Below, one piece after another: positions 23,647 to 31,164 of a stretch of 64,000 nucleotides of DNA. A program made the position numbers and the translations under genes. The notes below the pieces were generated by a model. It searched no databases. It was not told the DNA's origin and worked only from the letters and a program-made list of their open reading frames with translations. Source of the stretch: Bacillota bacterium (GTDB lineage Bacteria > Bacillota > Clostridia > Oscillospirales > Oscillospiraceae). The stretch is from the NCBI GenBank assembly GCA_023386265.1, contig JAEWKA010000008.1, forward strand, positions 248,001 to 312,000. Direction: 5' to 3'. How positions within the stretch are numbered: position 1 is the first letter of the stretch; each line of letters starts with the position of its first letter.

Positions 23647-26600
23647 CTACTCATAGAGCTTAACGAGCTTTTCGAGGTGTTCATATCTGGCTTTTGCATT
23701 CGCTTCAGCGTCTACAAAGAGTTCTTCAGCACGCTCCGGGAAGGCGCGGGTCAGGGAGGAGTAGCGCGCCTCGCTCATGATGAAGTCGCGGTAACTGCCG
23801 GTCGGTGCCTTACTGTCCAGAATGAACGGGCTCTTGCCCTCGGCCTTCAGCGCCGGATTGAAGCGGAACATGTTCCAGTAGCCGCATTCAACAGCCTTCT
23901 TCATCTCACTCTGGCAGTTCTGCATACCGCCCTTAATGGAGTGCATTTCGCACGGGGCGTAGCCAATAACAAGTGACGGACCGTGGTAGGCTTCCGCTTC
24001 GCTGATGGCTTTCAGCGTCTGAGCGGGATTTGCGCCCATAGCGACCTGCGCAACATAGATGTAGCCATAGCTCATAGCAATCTCGGCAAGGCTCTTCTTG
24101 GCTACAGACTTGCCCGCGGCCGCGAACTGCGCCACAGCGCCGATCTGGGTCGCCTTGGATGCCTGACCGCCGGTGTTGGAATACACCTCGGTATCGAATA
24201 CCATGATGTTCACGTCCTCGCCCGTGGCAAGAACATGGTCGAGTCCGCCGAAGCCGATGTCGTATGCCCAGCCGTCTCCGCCAAATATCCAAATTGATTT
24301 TTTGTTCAGATACTCTTTGTTTGCAAGAAGCTCTTTGGAGTAGGAGCATTCGGGGTCCTTTTCAAGCTCGGAAACAAGCGCTGCTACTGCCGGCTTGTTG
24401 GCTTCGCCATCATCCATGGTGGCAAGATAAGCTTCGCAGGCGGCTCTCTTAGTGTCGATGGTTGTGATTTCCATCAGCTCTTGTACCTTGGCGGCAAGAC
24501 GGCTCCGAATTGCCTTCTGTCCCAGATAGAGACCAAAGCCGTGCTCGGCGTTATCCTCAAACAGAGAGTTTGCCCACGCGGGGCCCTTGCCTGCCTTGTT
24601 GACGGTATAGGGCGAGGTCGCAGCCGGACCGCCCCAGATGGATGAGCAGCCAGTAGCGTTCGAGATATACATACGGTCACCGCAAACCTGAGTAATCAGG
24701 CGGGCATAAGCGGTCTCCGCGCAACCTGCGCAGGAGCCGGAGAACTCAAGCAGAGGAGTTTTGAACTGACTGCCCTTTACGGAAGTGGTATCCTCCACCT
24801 CAGGCTTGGACGAGGCCTTGGAAACCATATAATTGAACACGGTCTGCTGATTAAGTTCATCCTCCTGAGGCATCATGGTGAGTGCCTTCACAGGACAGGT
24901 TCCGACGCATACGCCGCAGCCCATGCAGTCCAAGGGCGAAATCGCAATTGCAAAGCTATATACACCTTTGCCTTTGCCGGCTTTAAAGGGCGCGCTCTTC
25001 GTGCCTTCCGGCGCGGCAGATAGCTCGGCCTCGGTCAATGCGTAGGGACGAATGGTCGCGTGTGGGCAGACATATGAACACTGGTTGCACTGAATGCACT
25101 TTTCCTGATCCCAGGTCGGAACACTCACGGCTACGCCGCGCTTTTCATAGGCAGCTGCGCCCAGCTCGAAAGTTCCGTCCACATGATTTTCGAAAGTGGA
25201 GACGGGAATACTGTCGCCATCCATCTTCCCAATAGGAAGCGTAATATTCTCGACCATGCTTACAAGCTTGGCATCGCCTTCAAGAGAAGTCTTTTCGCAA
25301 GTCTTGTCTGCAGTTGCCCAATCGGCGGGCACATCAATTTTTACAAAAGCAGTGGCGCCGGCTTCGATGGCCTTGTGGTTCATATCCACGACGTCCTGAC
25401 CCTTTTTCAAATAGCTTTTGGTCGCCGCGTCCTTCATGTAACCTATGGCCTGCTCCTGAGGAATAACAGCTGCAAGAGTGAAAAATGCGGATTGGAGAAT
25501 TGTATTTGTACGCTTGCCCATTCCCATCTTTATTGCTAAATCAATGGCATTGATGGTGTAAACGTTGATGTTGTTCTTCGCAATATACCGCTTGGCTTCC
25601 GCCGGCATATGTTGGTTAAGCTCTTCCGGCGTCCACTGGCAGTTTATAAGGAATGCGCCGCCGGGCTTCACGTCCCGCACCATTTTGTAGCCCTTGAGGA
25701 TATATGAGGGGTTGTGGCAGGCGACAAAATCGGCCTTGTTTATGTAGTACGGGCTGCGGATGGGCTTGTCGCCGAAGCGCAGGTGGCTGATGGTTACGCC
25801 GCCGGTTTTCTTGGAGTCGTACTGGAAGTATGCCTGAACATATTTGTCGGTATGGTCGCCAATAATTTTTATCGAGTTCTTGTTGGCACCGACTGTGCCA
25901 TCTCCACCCAGACCCCAGAATTTGCACTCAATGGTGCCGGGAGCGGCAGTGTTTGGAGCCGGCTTCTCTTCAAGCGACATATTGGTAACGTCGTCTGTAA
26001 TACCGATGGTGAACTGACGCTTGGGTTCAGCTTTTTTAAGCTCCTCATATACGGCAAAGACGCTGGACGGGGGCGTGTCCTTGGAGCCCAATCCGTAACG
26101 TCCGCCGATGACGGCGTTGTTCATTCCGGCATTGGCAAGAGCGGTGACAACATCCATATACAGGGGTTCGCCGATTGCTCCGGGCTCCTTTGTGCGGTCG
26201 AGTACTGCAATCTTTTTTGCGGTGGCAGGAATCGCAGCAATCAGTTTGTCCGAAACAAAGGGACGGTACAAGCGAACTTTTATAAGGCCAACCTTTTCGC
26301 CCATAGCGGTCAGATAGTCGATGACTTCTTCAGCTACGTCGCAAATCGAGCCCATTGCAATAATGACGCGGTCGGCATCCGGCGCACCGTAATAATTGAA
26401 GAGCTTATAGTCGGTGCCAAGCTTTGCGTTTACCTTGCCCATATAGTCCTCGACTATGCCGGGCACGGCATCGTAATATTTGTTGACGGCTTCACGGTGC
26501 TGGAAGAAAACGTCTCCGTTTTCGTGCGACCCGCGCATGATAGGGCGCTCGGGGTTGAGTGCGCGCTTGCGGAATTCGTTAACGGCGTCCATGTCGCACA

Positions 26601-27180
26601 TCTCAGCCAGATCGTCATATTCCCAGGCTTCGATCTTCTGAATTTCGTGAGAGGTGCGGAAGCCGTCAAAGAAATTTATAAAAGGAACGCGGCCCTTGAT
26701 GGCTGCCAGATGGGCAACAGCAGAAAGATCCATGACCTCCTGCGGGTTGGATTCAGCAAGCATCGCAAAACCGGTCTGACGGCAAGCCATAACGTCCGAA
26801 TGATCGCCGAAGATGTTGAGCGCCTGTGTCGCCACTGTTCTTGCGGAAACATGGAATACGGTGGGCAGCAGCTCGCCAGCAATTTTATACATGTTTGGAA
26901 TCATCAGTAGAAGGCCCTGCGAGGCGGTATATGTAGTGGTCAGCGCGCCCGCCGCAAGAGAACCGTGAACAGTTCCGGCGGCGCCGGCCTCGGACTGCAT
27001 TTCTGCTACGTTGACCGTGGTGCCGAATATGTTCTTCCGACCTCCGGCTGACCACTGATCAACATAGTCCGCCATCGGGCTGGAGGGTGTTATAGGATAT
27101 ATGCCCGCCACTTCCGTAAACGCATATGATACGTGCGCAGCAGCAGTGTTTCCATCCATCGATTTCATTTTTCGTGCCAT
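23647..27180 (-). CDS. nifJ: Pyruvate:ferredoxin (flavodoxin) oxidoreductase
   Basis: PFOR converts pyruvate and CoA to acetyl-CoA, CO2 and reduced ferredoxin, the core of anaerobic pyruvate metabolism. The 1177-residue single chain has domain I (YPITPSSPMADYVDQWSAGG), two [4Fe-4S] motifs (CIQCNQCSYVCP near 688 and CMGCGVCVGTCP near 745), a third cluster with CAGC and later Cys, and the C-terminal TPP site GGDGWAYDIGFGGLDH with NTGGQ. Length is standard. AAGGAG lies upstream of the start. It is monocistronic with a terminator after it and repeated motifs in its 5' region. Confidence 0.98.
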   Translation of the reverse strand: MARKMKSMDGNTAAAHVSYAFTEVAGIYPITPSSPMADYVDQWSAGGRKNIFGTTVNVAEMQSEAGAAGTVHGSLAAGALTTTYTASQGLLLMIPNMYKIAGELLPTVFHVSARTVATQALNIFGDHSDVMACRQTGFAMLAESNPQEVMDLSAVAHLAAIKGRVPFINFFDGFRTSHEIQKIEAWEYDDLAEMCDMDAVNEFRKRALNPERPIMRGSHENGDVFFQHREAVNKYYDAVPGIVEDYMGKVNAKLGTDYKLFNYYGAPDADRVIIAMGSICDVAEEVIDYLTAMGEKVGLIKVRLYRPFVSDKLIAAIPATAKKIAVLDRTKEPGAIGEPLYMDVVTALANAGMNNAVIGGRYGLGSKDTPPSSVFAVYEELKKAEPKRQFTIGITDDVTNMSLEEKPAPNTAAPGTIECKFWGLGGDGTVGANKNSIKIIGDHTDKYVQAYFQYDSKKTGGVTISHLRFGDKPIRSPYYINKADFVACHNPSYILKGYKMVRDVKPGGAFLINCQWTPEELNQHMPAEAKRYIAKNNINVYTINAIDLAIKMGMGKRTNTILQSAFFTLAAVIPQEQAIGYMKDAATKSYLKKGQDVVDMNHKAIEAGATAFVKIDVPADWATADKTCEKTSLEGDAKLVSMVENITLPIGKMDGDSIPVSTFENHVDGTFELGAAAYEKRGVAVSVPTWDQEKCIQCNQCSYVCPHATIRPYALTEAELSAAPEGTKSAPFKAGKGKGVYSFAIAISPLDCMGCGVCVGTCPVKALTMMPQEDELNQQTVFNYMVSKASSKPEVEDTTSVKGSQFKTPLLEFSGSCAGCAETAYARLITQVCGDRMYISNATGCSSIWGGPAATSPYTVNKAGKGPAWANSLFEDNAEHGFGLYLGQKAIRSRLAAKVQELMEITTIDTKRAACEAYLATMDDGEANKPAVAALVSELEKDPECSYSKELLANKEYLNKKSIWIFGGDGWAYDIGFGGLDHVLATGEDVNIMVFDTEVYSNTGGQASKATQIGAVAQFAAAGKSVAKKSLAEIAMSYGYIYVAQVAMGANPAQTLKAISEAEAYHGPSLVIGYAPCEMHSIKGGMQNCQSEMKKAVECGYWNMFRFNPALKAEGKSPFILDSKAPTGSYRDFIMSEARYSSLTRAFPERAEELFVDAEANAKARYEHLEKLVKLYE

Positions 27181-27643
27181 TTTTCTAGTCTCCTTATTTA
27201 GTATATTTGCTGACGATATATATGCATAACATCATAAGTTCCTTACGCCGCAGATGTTTTTAATGAAATAATCCTAGAACTATTCAACTTACATGATAGA
27301 GTTAATCCGCTTTTTTCGATTTTCAACTCATCACAGACGTTTATTATATCACAGATGTTAATCTTATGAAAGTACTTTTTGAAAAAGAGAACATTCTCTG
27401 TGAACGCTGGCAGTATTTTCTTCCATGTTAACCCCCAGAACAGCACCTTGTTCTACCCTTTGCCTAAAGCAAAAGAAAAGGAGGCTCCAATTCTACGTGA
27501 TTAAATCCTCTTTTTCTTATAAAAATAAGCGAATATGACTGCATTTTTTCCTACAAAACTATTATAGCGTCAAAGCATTGATAATTCAAGTAATTTTAGT
27601 TTTGCAAAATAAACAAAACTATTGCAATAAGTATCTAATTTTT
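27181..27643 (-). other. nifJ upstream region
   Basis: About 460 AT-rich bases lie between nifJ and the terminator of the C_GCAxxG gene. They contain direct repeats around a candidate -10 at 27330-27359 and a partial third repeat at 27247-27258. A 67-codon reading frame at 27243-27446 has no ribosome binding site and low-complexity composition, so it is not counted as a gene. Confidence 0.6.
27330..27359 (-). promoter_or_regulatory. Direct repeats bracketing a TATAAT upstream of nifJ
   Basis: Plus-strand ATCACAGACGTT (27330-27341) and ATCACAGATGTT (27348-27359) recur with an 18-base period. On the minus strand TATAAT (27348-27343) falls in the 6-base gap and points at nifJ, leaving a leader of about 155 bases. 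A third, weaker copy lies at 27247-27258. This looks like a two-site operator over the -10. Confidence 0.45.
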
Positions 27644-27679
27644 AAGAGCGCCCAAGGTTTAAACCTTAGGCGCTCTTTT
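27644..27679 (-). terminator. Terminator of C_GCAxxG gene
   Basis: A nearly perfect 17-bp stem (one mismatch) ends in a T run on the minus strand, 24 bases after the stop codon at 27703. Confidence 0.75.
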
Positions 27680-27702
27680 CAGTAGCCTTATTAATGCTGG
27701 CT

Positions 27703-28152
27703 TCATTGATTATCAGTTTCTGTTAACAGTTGTTCAACTATTTCCGTTGCATCCGCAACCATTTTTGGACAAATACTCGTAAAAAGATTTTTTTCCCGTA
27801 TTTCTTTCTTATGCTCAGGAATGGAAACATCATAACCTAATAATTCTTTGCATACTACGGACTTATTACGCTTACAAAAGCGACTATTAAATTCTACGGC
27901 AACGTTATAGGCTTTCTTTATTCCTTCCTTGTCATCTGAATTACAGTTCCCGTACTTCAGCCCCAGCACCATCAGTGCTCCCGAAACAGCTCCGCACAGC
28001 TGCCCGCATCTTGCACCGCTGCCAAGTTCCGTTGCAAGCTTTAGAGCAAGATCTTCATCTATTCCAAAGTCCGGAGCAAATGCAGCGAATACGGCCTGAG
28101 AGCAGTTGAAATTGTTACTGAAATATGTTAAGGCTTTTTCTTCGTGGTTCAT
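27703..28152 (-). CDS. C_GCAxxG_C_C family putative redox protein
   Basis: This 149-residue protein matches the C_GCAxxG_C_C family: NCSQAVFAAFAPDFG, GSGARCGQLCGAVSGALMVLG, then later cysteines in the CKELLGYD and SICPKMVADA segments. The family is regarded as a small, possibly redox-active or metal-binding protein found in anaerobes. The upstream ATG at 28167 lies in the Shine-Dalgarno itself (ATGAGGAG), so the start at 28152 is preferred. It sits in an AT-rich accessory patch with a thioredoxin-like gene. Confidence 0.85.
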   Translation of the reverse strand: MNHEEKALTYFSNNFNCSQAVFAAFAPDFGIDEDLALKLATELGSGARCGQLCGAVSGALMVLGLKYGNCNSDDKEGIKKAYNVAVEFNSRFCKRNKSVVCKELLGYDVSIPEHKKEIREKNLFTSICPKMVADATEIVEQLLTETDNQ

Positions 28153-28314
28153 TTCTTTTCTCCTCATCTATGTACAGGAACAAATTGTAATATTTTGAAA
28201 TAAGGAACACAAATAGTTCAAGAACCATTTATGTCTATACTCATATACCTTTACAGCTTCATGTTCTTGGATCTGTATATTCCTGCAGCGTTTTCTGTTT
28301 TAATTTTTATATGC

Positions 28315-28497
28315 CTATTCCAAAAAGCCTATATCTACATCTTTCATACCATTATCCATCATATCTCTTAAATAGCCAGGACTTTTTATTCCAAACTGTT
28401 TTAATTTGTCGTCTATTTCCTTCTGTCTTGCTGGCGTTAATTTTTCCTGGAGTATTTTGTCCTGAATTTCTTTTGTCTTAACCTTTGCGTCTGGCAT
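28315..28497 (-). CDS. Small hypothetical protein (60 residues)
   Basis: The product is highly charged with no membrane segment: TPARQKEIDDKLKQFGIKSP, then DMMDNGMKDVDIGFLE. An AGGGGGA lies about 8 bases before the ATG, supporting expression. It lies 44 bases downstream of the thioredoxin-like gene on the same strand and 162 bases upstream of the C_GCAxxG gene. No family is recognised. Confidence 0.55.
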   Translation of the reverse strand: MPDAKVKTKEIQDKILQEKLTPARQKEIDDKLKQFGIKSPGYLRDMMDNGMKDVDIGFLE

Positions 28498-28541
28498 TTT
28501 AATTCCCCCTATGTATTTTGATACTATCCGAAAGCTTATGG

Positions 28542-29045
28542 TTATCGCAATAATTCCGACGGCACTAAATAGATACCGCAGTGCCTTACGTTCTGCTTTT
28601 TAATTTCCTTCTTTTGAAAGATTATCTTTACATCTTCAACCGTTAGCACTCTACCAACGGAAACAACCTGATTGTCAACAACAAGCGCTGGAATCTTATT
28701 AACGCCGTACTTAGCCACTTCCGCTGCGTCGCCGATGGGGACAACTTCGTCAGCAAAACCCATTTCCTTTACAGCCTGCTTAACATTACTAAAGGTTTCG
28801 TGGCTCTCCGGGCCACAGGCTCCGAGGAAAATAAAACGCGAAGATTTCTCCCCTCTTTTCTCACTGCAACCACACTCATCCTTGTGGTGCTCATGGAATT
28901 CGTTACCGCCACAGCCACAACCGCCGCCACCTTCAGTAGGCGTCCAACCGGTATTATCACCGACATATGTAATTGCATGCGGATAATGGTTACCGCAGCC
29001 GTGGCAGGGATCATAGCAAGCTTCAGGGTCGTTTACATCCGGCAT
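28542..29045 (-). CDS. Cys/His-rich ferredoxin-half plus thioredoxin_3-like protein
   Basis: The 167-residue product begins with what looks like the second half of a 2[4Fe-4S] ferredoxin: ACYDPCHGCGNHYPHAITY, where the fourth cluster Cys has become Tyr. A Gly/Cys/His-rich linker follows (GGGGCGCGGNEFHEHHKDEC). The C-terminal domain (about residues 68-150) is thioredoxin_3-like (KYGVNKIPALVVDNQVVSVG), but its active site reads GACGPES, with one Cys instead of CxxC. Its start overlaps the short ferredoxin-half ORF. A metal or redox role is possible, not shown. Confidence 0.7.
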   Translation of the reverse strand: MPDVNDPEACYDPCHGCGNHYPHAITYVGDNTGWTPTEGGGGCGCGGNEFHEHHKDECGCSEKRGEKSSRFIFLGACGPESHETFSNVKQAVKEMGFADEVVPIGDAAEVAKYGVNKIPALVVDNQVVSVGRVLTVEDVKIIFQKKEIKKQNVRHCGIYLVPSELLR

Positions 29046-29149
29046 AGGGATTTAGTCTTTTCGAAAACCATGTAAGGACAGAGTCTTACGCAGGTGCCAC
29101 ACTCAACGCACAATGAACAATCTACAACCCGGTACTTGGTTTTTGACAT
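29033..29149 (-). CDS. Short [4Fe-4S] ferredoxin-half ORF, overlapping the next gene out of frame
   Basis: This 38-codon ORF encodes YRVVDCSLCVECGTCVRLCP, a complete CxxCxxCxxxCP cluster motif, and ends SLCRM-stop. GGAGGAG stands 7 bases before its ATG. Its last 13 bases overlap the start of the following gene, which continues in another frame with the second ferredoxin half. Read through a one-base shift, the two would make one ferredoxin-thioredoxin protein. Frameshift mutation, sequencing error, or genuine coupled genes are all possible. Confidence 0.6.
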   Translation of the reverse strand: MSKTKYRVVDCSLCVECGTCVRLCPYMVFEKTKSLCRM

Positions 29150-29246
29150 ATGACTTCTCCTCCATAATGATTATACCGATTAGTTCGAATTGTTATATAA
29201 ATAGGCCTAATCAGGCAAATATACACTATCAGGTTTATAATTGAGT

Positions 29247-29290
29247 CCTATACAGTCTATTTAAAGATATGTTTAAATAGACTGTATAGG
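29247..29290. repeat. 19-bp perfect inverted repeat
   Basis: CCTATACAGTCTATTTAAA, a 6-base spacer, then its exact reverse complement. It lies in the divergent region between the ferredoxin-like genes and the ArsR gene. There is no T run on either side, so a terminator is unlikely. The half element ATTTAAATAG recurs at 29371-29380 close to the ArsR promoter, which favours an operator or transposon-end relic. Confidence 0.65.
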
Positions 29291-29383
29291 ATAGCTTTCA
29301 TTTTGTCAACAACTATCTTGTAATCGTTCTATTCAAACGGATTTATTTCTCATATCCCTTTTTGCTGTTTATTTAAATAGCCA

Positions 29384-29412
29384 TTGACAAAGGGCGTTGT
29401 CAAATATATCGT
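29384..29412 (+). promoter_or_regulatory. Candidate ArsR/SdpR promoter and operator
   Basis: TTGACA (29384-29389) is followed after 17 bases by TATCGT (29407-29412). The -35 is part of an inverted repeat TTGACAA-6-TTGTCAA (29384-29403). An SdpR-type regulator binding here would autorepress; the -10 match is weak. Confidence 0.45.
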
Positions 29413-29457
29413 TTATTCATACCATTAGAAAATTCTAAAATATAGAAGAGGAATAAC

Positions 29458-29742
29458 ATGGGACTGACTGAAACCTTTGCCGCTTTGTCCGACCCCGTAA
29501 GAAGGGATATAGTTTCTCTACTGCGAAAAGGGAAACTTTCAGCAGGTGAGATTGCCGGACACTTTGATATTACAGGCCCGGCCATTTCGTATCATTTGAA
29601 GAAACTTAAGGAAGCGGACTTAGTTATAGAGTCAAAGGAGAAAAATTATATTTACTATGAGTTTAATCCCATTGTTTTTAATCCGGTTCTACACTGGATT
29701 GAAGCTACTCCTGACACGCTGAAGGAATTGTCGGATAAATAG
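29458..29742 (+). CDS. ArsR-family (SdpR-like) winged-helix regulator
   Basis: This 94-residue winged-helix protein (FAALSDPVRRDIVSLLRKGK, then AGEIAGHFDITGPAISYHLK) resembles SdpR-type autorepressors, not metal-sensing ArsR/SmtB proteins: it lacks the CxC metal motif. AGAGG sits 8 bases before the ATG. It is divergent from the Cys-rich gene cluster and is likely its regulator or an autorepressor. A terminator follows at 29808-29850. Confidence 0.88.
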   Translation: MGLTETFAALSDPVRRDIVSLLRKGKLSAGEIAGHFDITGPAISYHLKKLKEADLVIESKEKNYIYYEFNPIVFNPVLHWIEATPDTLKELSDK

Positions 29743-29807
29743 GCAGGAAGAGGTACTTAGCTTCTCTGCCAATGCACGCGAGATAGATAACCTCCATCAT
29801 TACGTAT

Positions 29808-29850
29808 AAAACACACAGGCGGTCCAATATCTGAACCGTCTGTGTGTTTT
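29808..29850. terminator. Bidirectional terminator
   Basis: A 16-bp stem (AAACACACAGGCGGT-type arm with its complement) with a T run lies between convergent ArsR and rpoD genes. Confidence 0.75.
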
Positions 29851-29954
29851 TATTACGTTTATTTCATTTAAATTAAACGAAATCATCATTTTCCGAGGAA
29901 AAAATAACGGAGATAAATACAAAACCACCCGTTTTAAAATTTATGGCTATACCG

Positions 29955-31160
29955 TTAATTCAAAAAGTCTCTGAGCTTCTTCGAGCGCGAGGGATGACGG
30001 AGCTTGCGCAGGGCCTTTGCCTCGATCTGACGGATGCGCTCACGAGTGACGTTGAACTCCTTGCCGACTTCCTCAAGCGTGCGCGTCCTGCCGTCCTCGA
30101 TGCCGAAGCGCAGGCGCAAGACCTTTTCCTCACGCGGCGTGAGCGTTGAAAGCACGGTCATTAATTGCTCCTTAAGAAGCGTAAACGAAGCGGCCTCGCT
30201 CGGTTCGGAGGCATCCTCATCAGGGATGAAGTCGCCAAGGTGGCTGTCCTCCTCCTCACCTATCGGCGTCTCAAGCGAAACGGGCTCCTGCGCGATTTTA
30301 AGAATATCGCGCACTTTTTCGACGGGCATGCCCATCTCCTCGGCTATCTCTTCCGGAGATGGATCGTGCCCCAGCTCTTGGAGGAGCTGGCGCGAAACGC
30401 GGATGACCTTGTTTATAGTTTCAACCATGTGAACTGGAATACGTATCGTGCGCGCCTGATCCGCGATTGCTCTCGTGATTGCCTGTCGTATCCACCATGT
30501 AGCGTAGGTCGAGAATTTGTAGCCCTTCGTGTAGTCGAACTTCTCGACTGCTTTGATAAGTCCGAGATTACCCTCCTGAATGAGGTCAAGGAAAAGCATT
30601 CCGCGTCCGACATAACGCTTCGCAATACTCACAACAAGGCGTAGGTTCGCCTCAGCCATGCGGCGCTTTGCCTCCTCGTCGCCCTCAGCCATTCTGACGG
30701 CGAGCTCAACTTCCTCATCGGGCGTGAGGAGCGGTATCTTTCCGATTTCCTTGAGGTACATACGGACGGGGTCATCTGTTGAGTAGGAATCCACGAGCGT
30801 TTCCGTGCTCGCCATCTCCTCCTCCGTGACTTCCTCAAGCTCCTCAAGTTCCTCGAGCTCGGGAAGCGCTTCCTCGTCGATTGGGCGCAGATAGTCCTCT
30901 CCTGCAGTCTCGATTCCAAGATTTTCGAGCGTATCGTAGAACTTGTCAATCTGATCGGCATCGAGATTCAGGTTTTCCAGCACGTCCATGAGTTCCTTGG
31001 AGGTTAGCTTTCCAGCCTTTTTGCCTTTTTCTATCAGCTCGCGCAGAAAATCCTCAGGGGTTTTTTCGGGAACAGTACCGTTCTCAACCTGCACTTCGTT
31101 GTCTGTTTCGACAGGCAAAATTGCCTTCTTCTTTAATTCGTCTTTTTCTTTAGCAGCCAT
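29955..31160 (-). CDS. rpoD: Primary sigma factor RpoD/SigA
   Basis: This 401-residue sigma-70 protein has region 1.1-like acidic N-terminus, region 2 (RLVVSIAKRYVGRGMLFLDL, then GYKFSTYATWWIRQAITRAI), region 3 and region 4 (LEEVGKEFNVTRERIRQIEA). Promoters seen in this window (TTGACA/TATAAT) agree with it. The ATG at 31160 has GGAGG 8 bases upstream; an in-frame start at 31205 would overlap dnaG. It follows dnaG after 4 bases, the classic dnaG-rpoD arrangement. Confidence 0.97.
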   Translation of the reverse strand: MAAKEKDELKKKAILPVETDNEVQVENGTVPEKTPEDFLRELIEKGKKAGKLTSKELMDVLENLNLDADQIDKFYDTLENLGIETAGEDYLRPIDEEALPELEELEELEEVTEEEMASTETLVDSYSTDDPVRMYLKEIGKIPLLTPDEEVELAVRMAEGDEEAKRRMAEANLRLVVSIAKRYVGRGMLFLDLIQEGNLGLIKAVEKFDYTKGYKFSTYATWWIRQAITRAIADQARTIRIPVHMVETINKVIRVSRQLLQELGHDPSPEEIAEEMGMPVEKVRDILKIAQEPVSLETPIGEEEDSHLGDFIPDEDASEPSEAASFTLLKEQLMTVLSTLTPREEKVLRLRFGIEDGRTRTLEEVGKEFNVTRERIRQIEAKALRKLRHPSRSKKLRDFLN

Positions 31161-31164
31161 TTCT

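Noticed and set aside
25714..26910. 398-codon ORF on the plus strand opposite nifJ
   Set aside because: It lies entirely antisense to the clearly conserved nifJ gene, matches no family, and reflects codon bias in the sense strand.
27243..27446. 67-codon ORF upstream of nifJ on the minus strand
   Set aside because: No ribosome binding site, low complexity, and it overlaps the repeated candidate operator; more likely regulatory DNA.
29033..29149. Treating the split ferredoxin as a proven programmed frameshift
   Set aside because: No clear slippery heptamer with a downstream structure was found, and the missing Cys in the second half fits mutation equally well.
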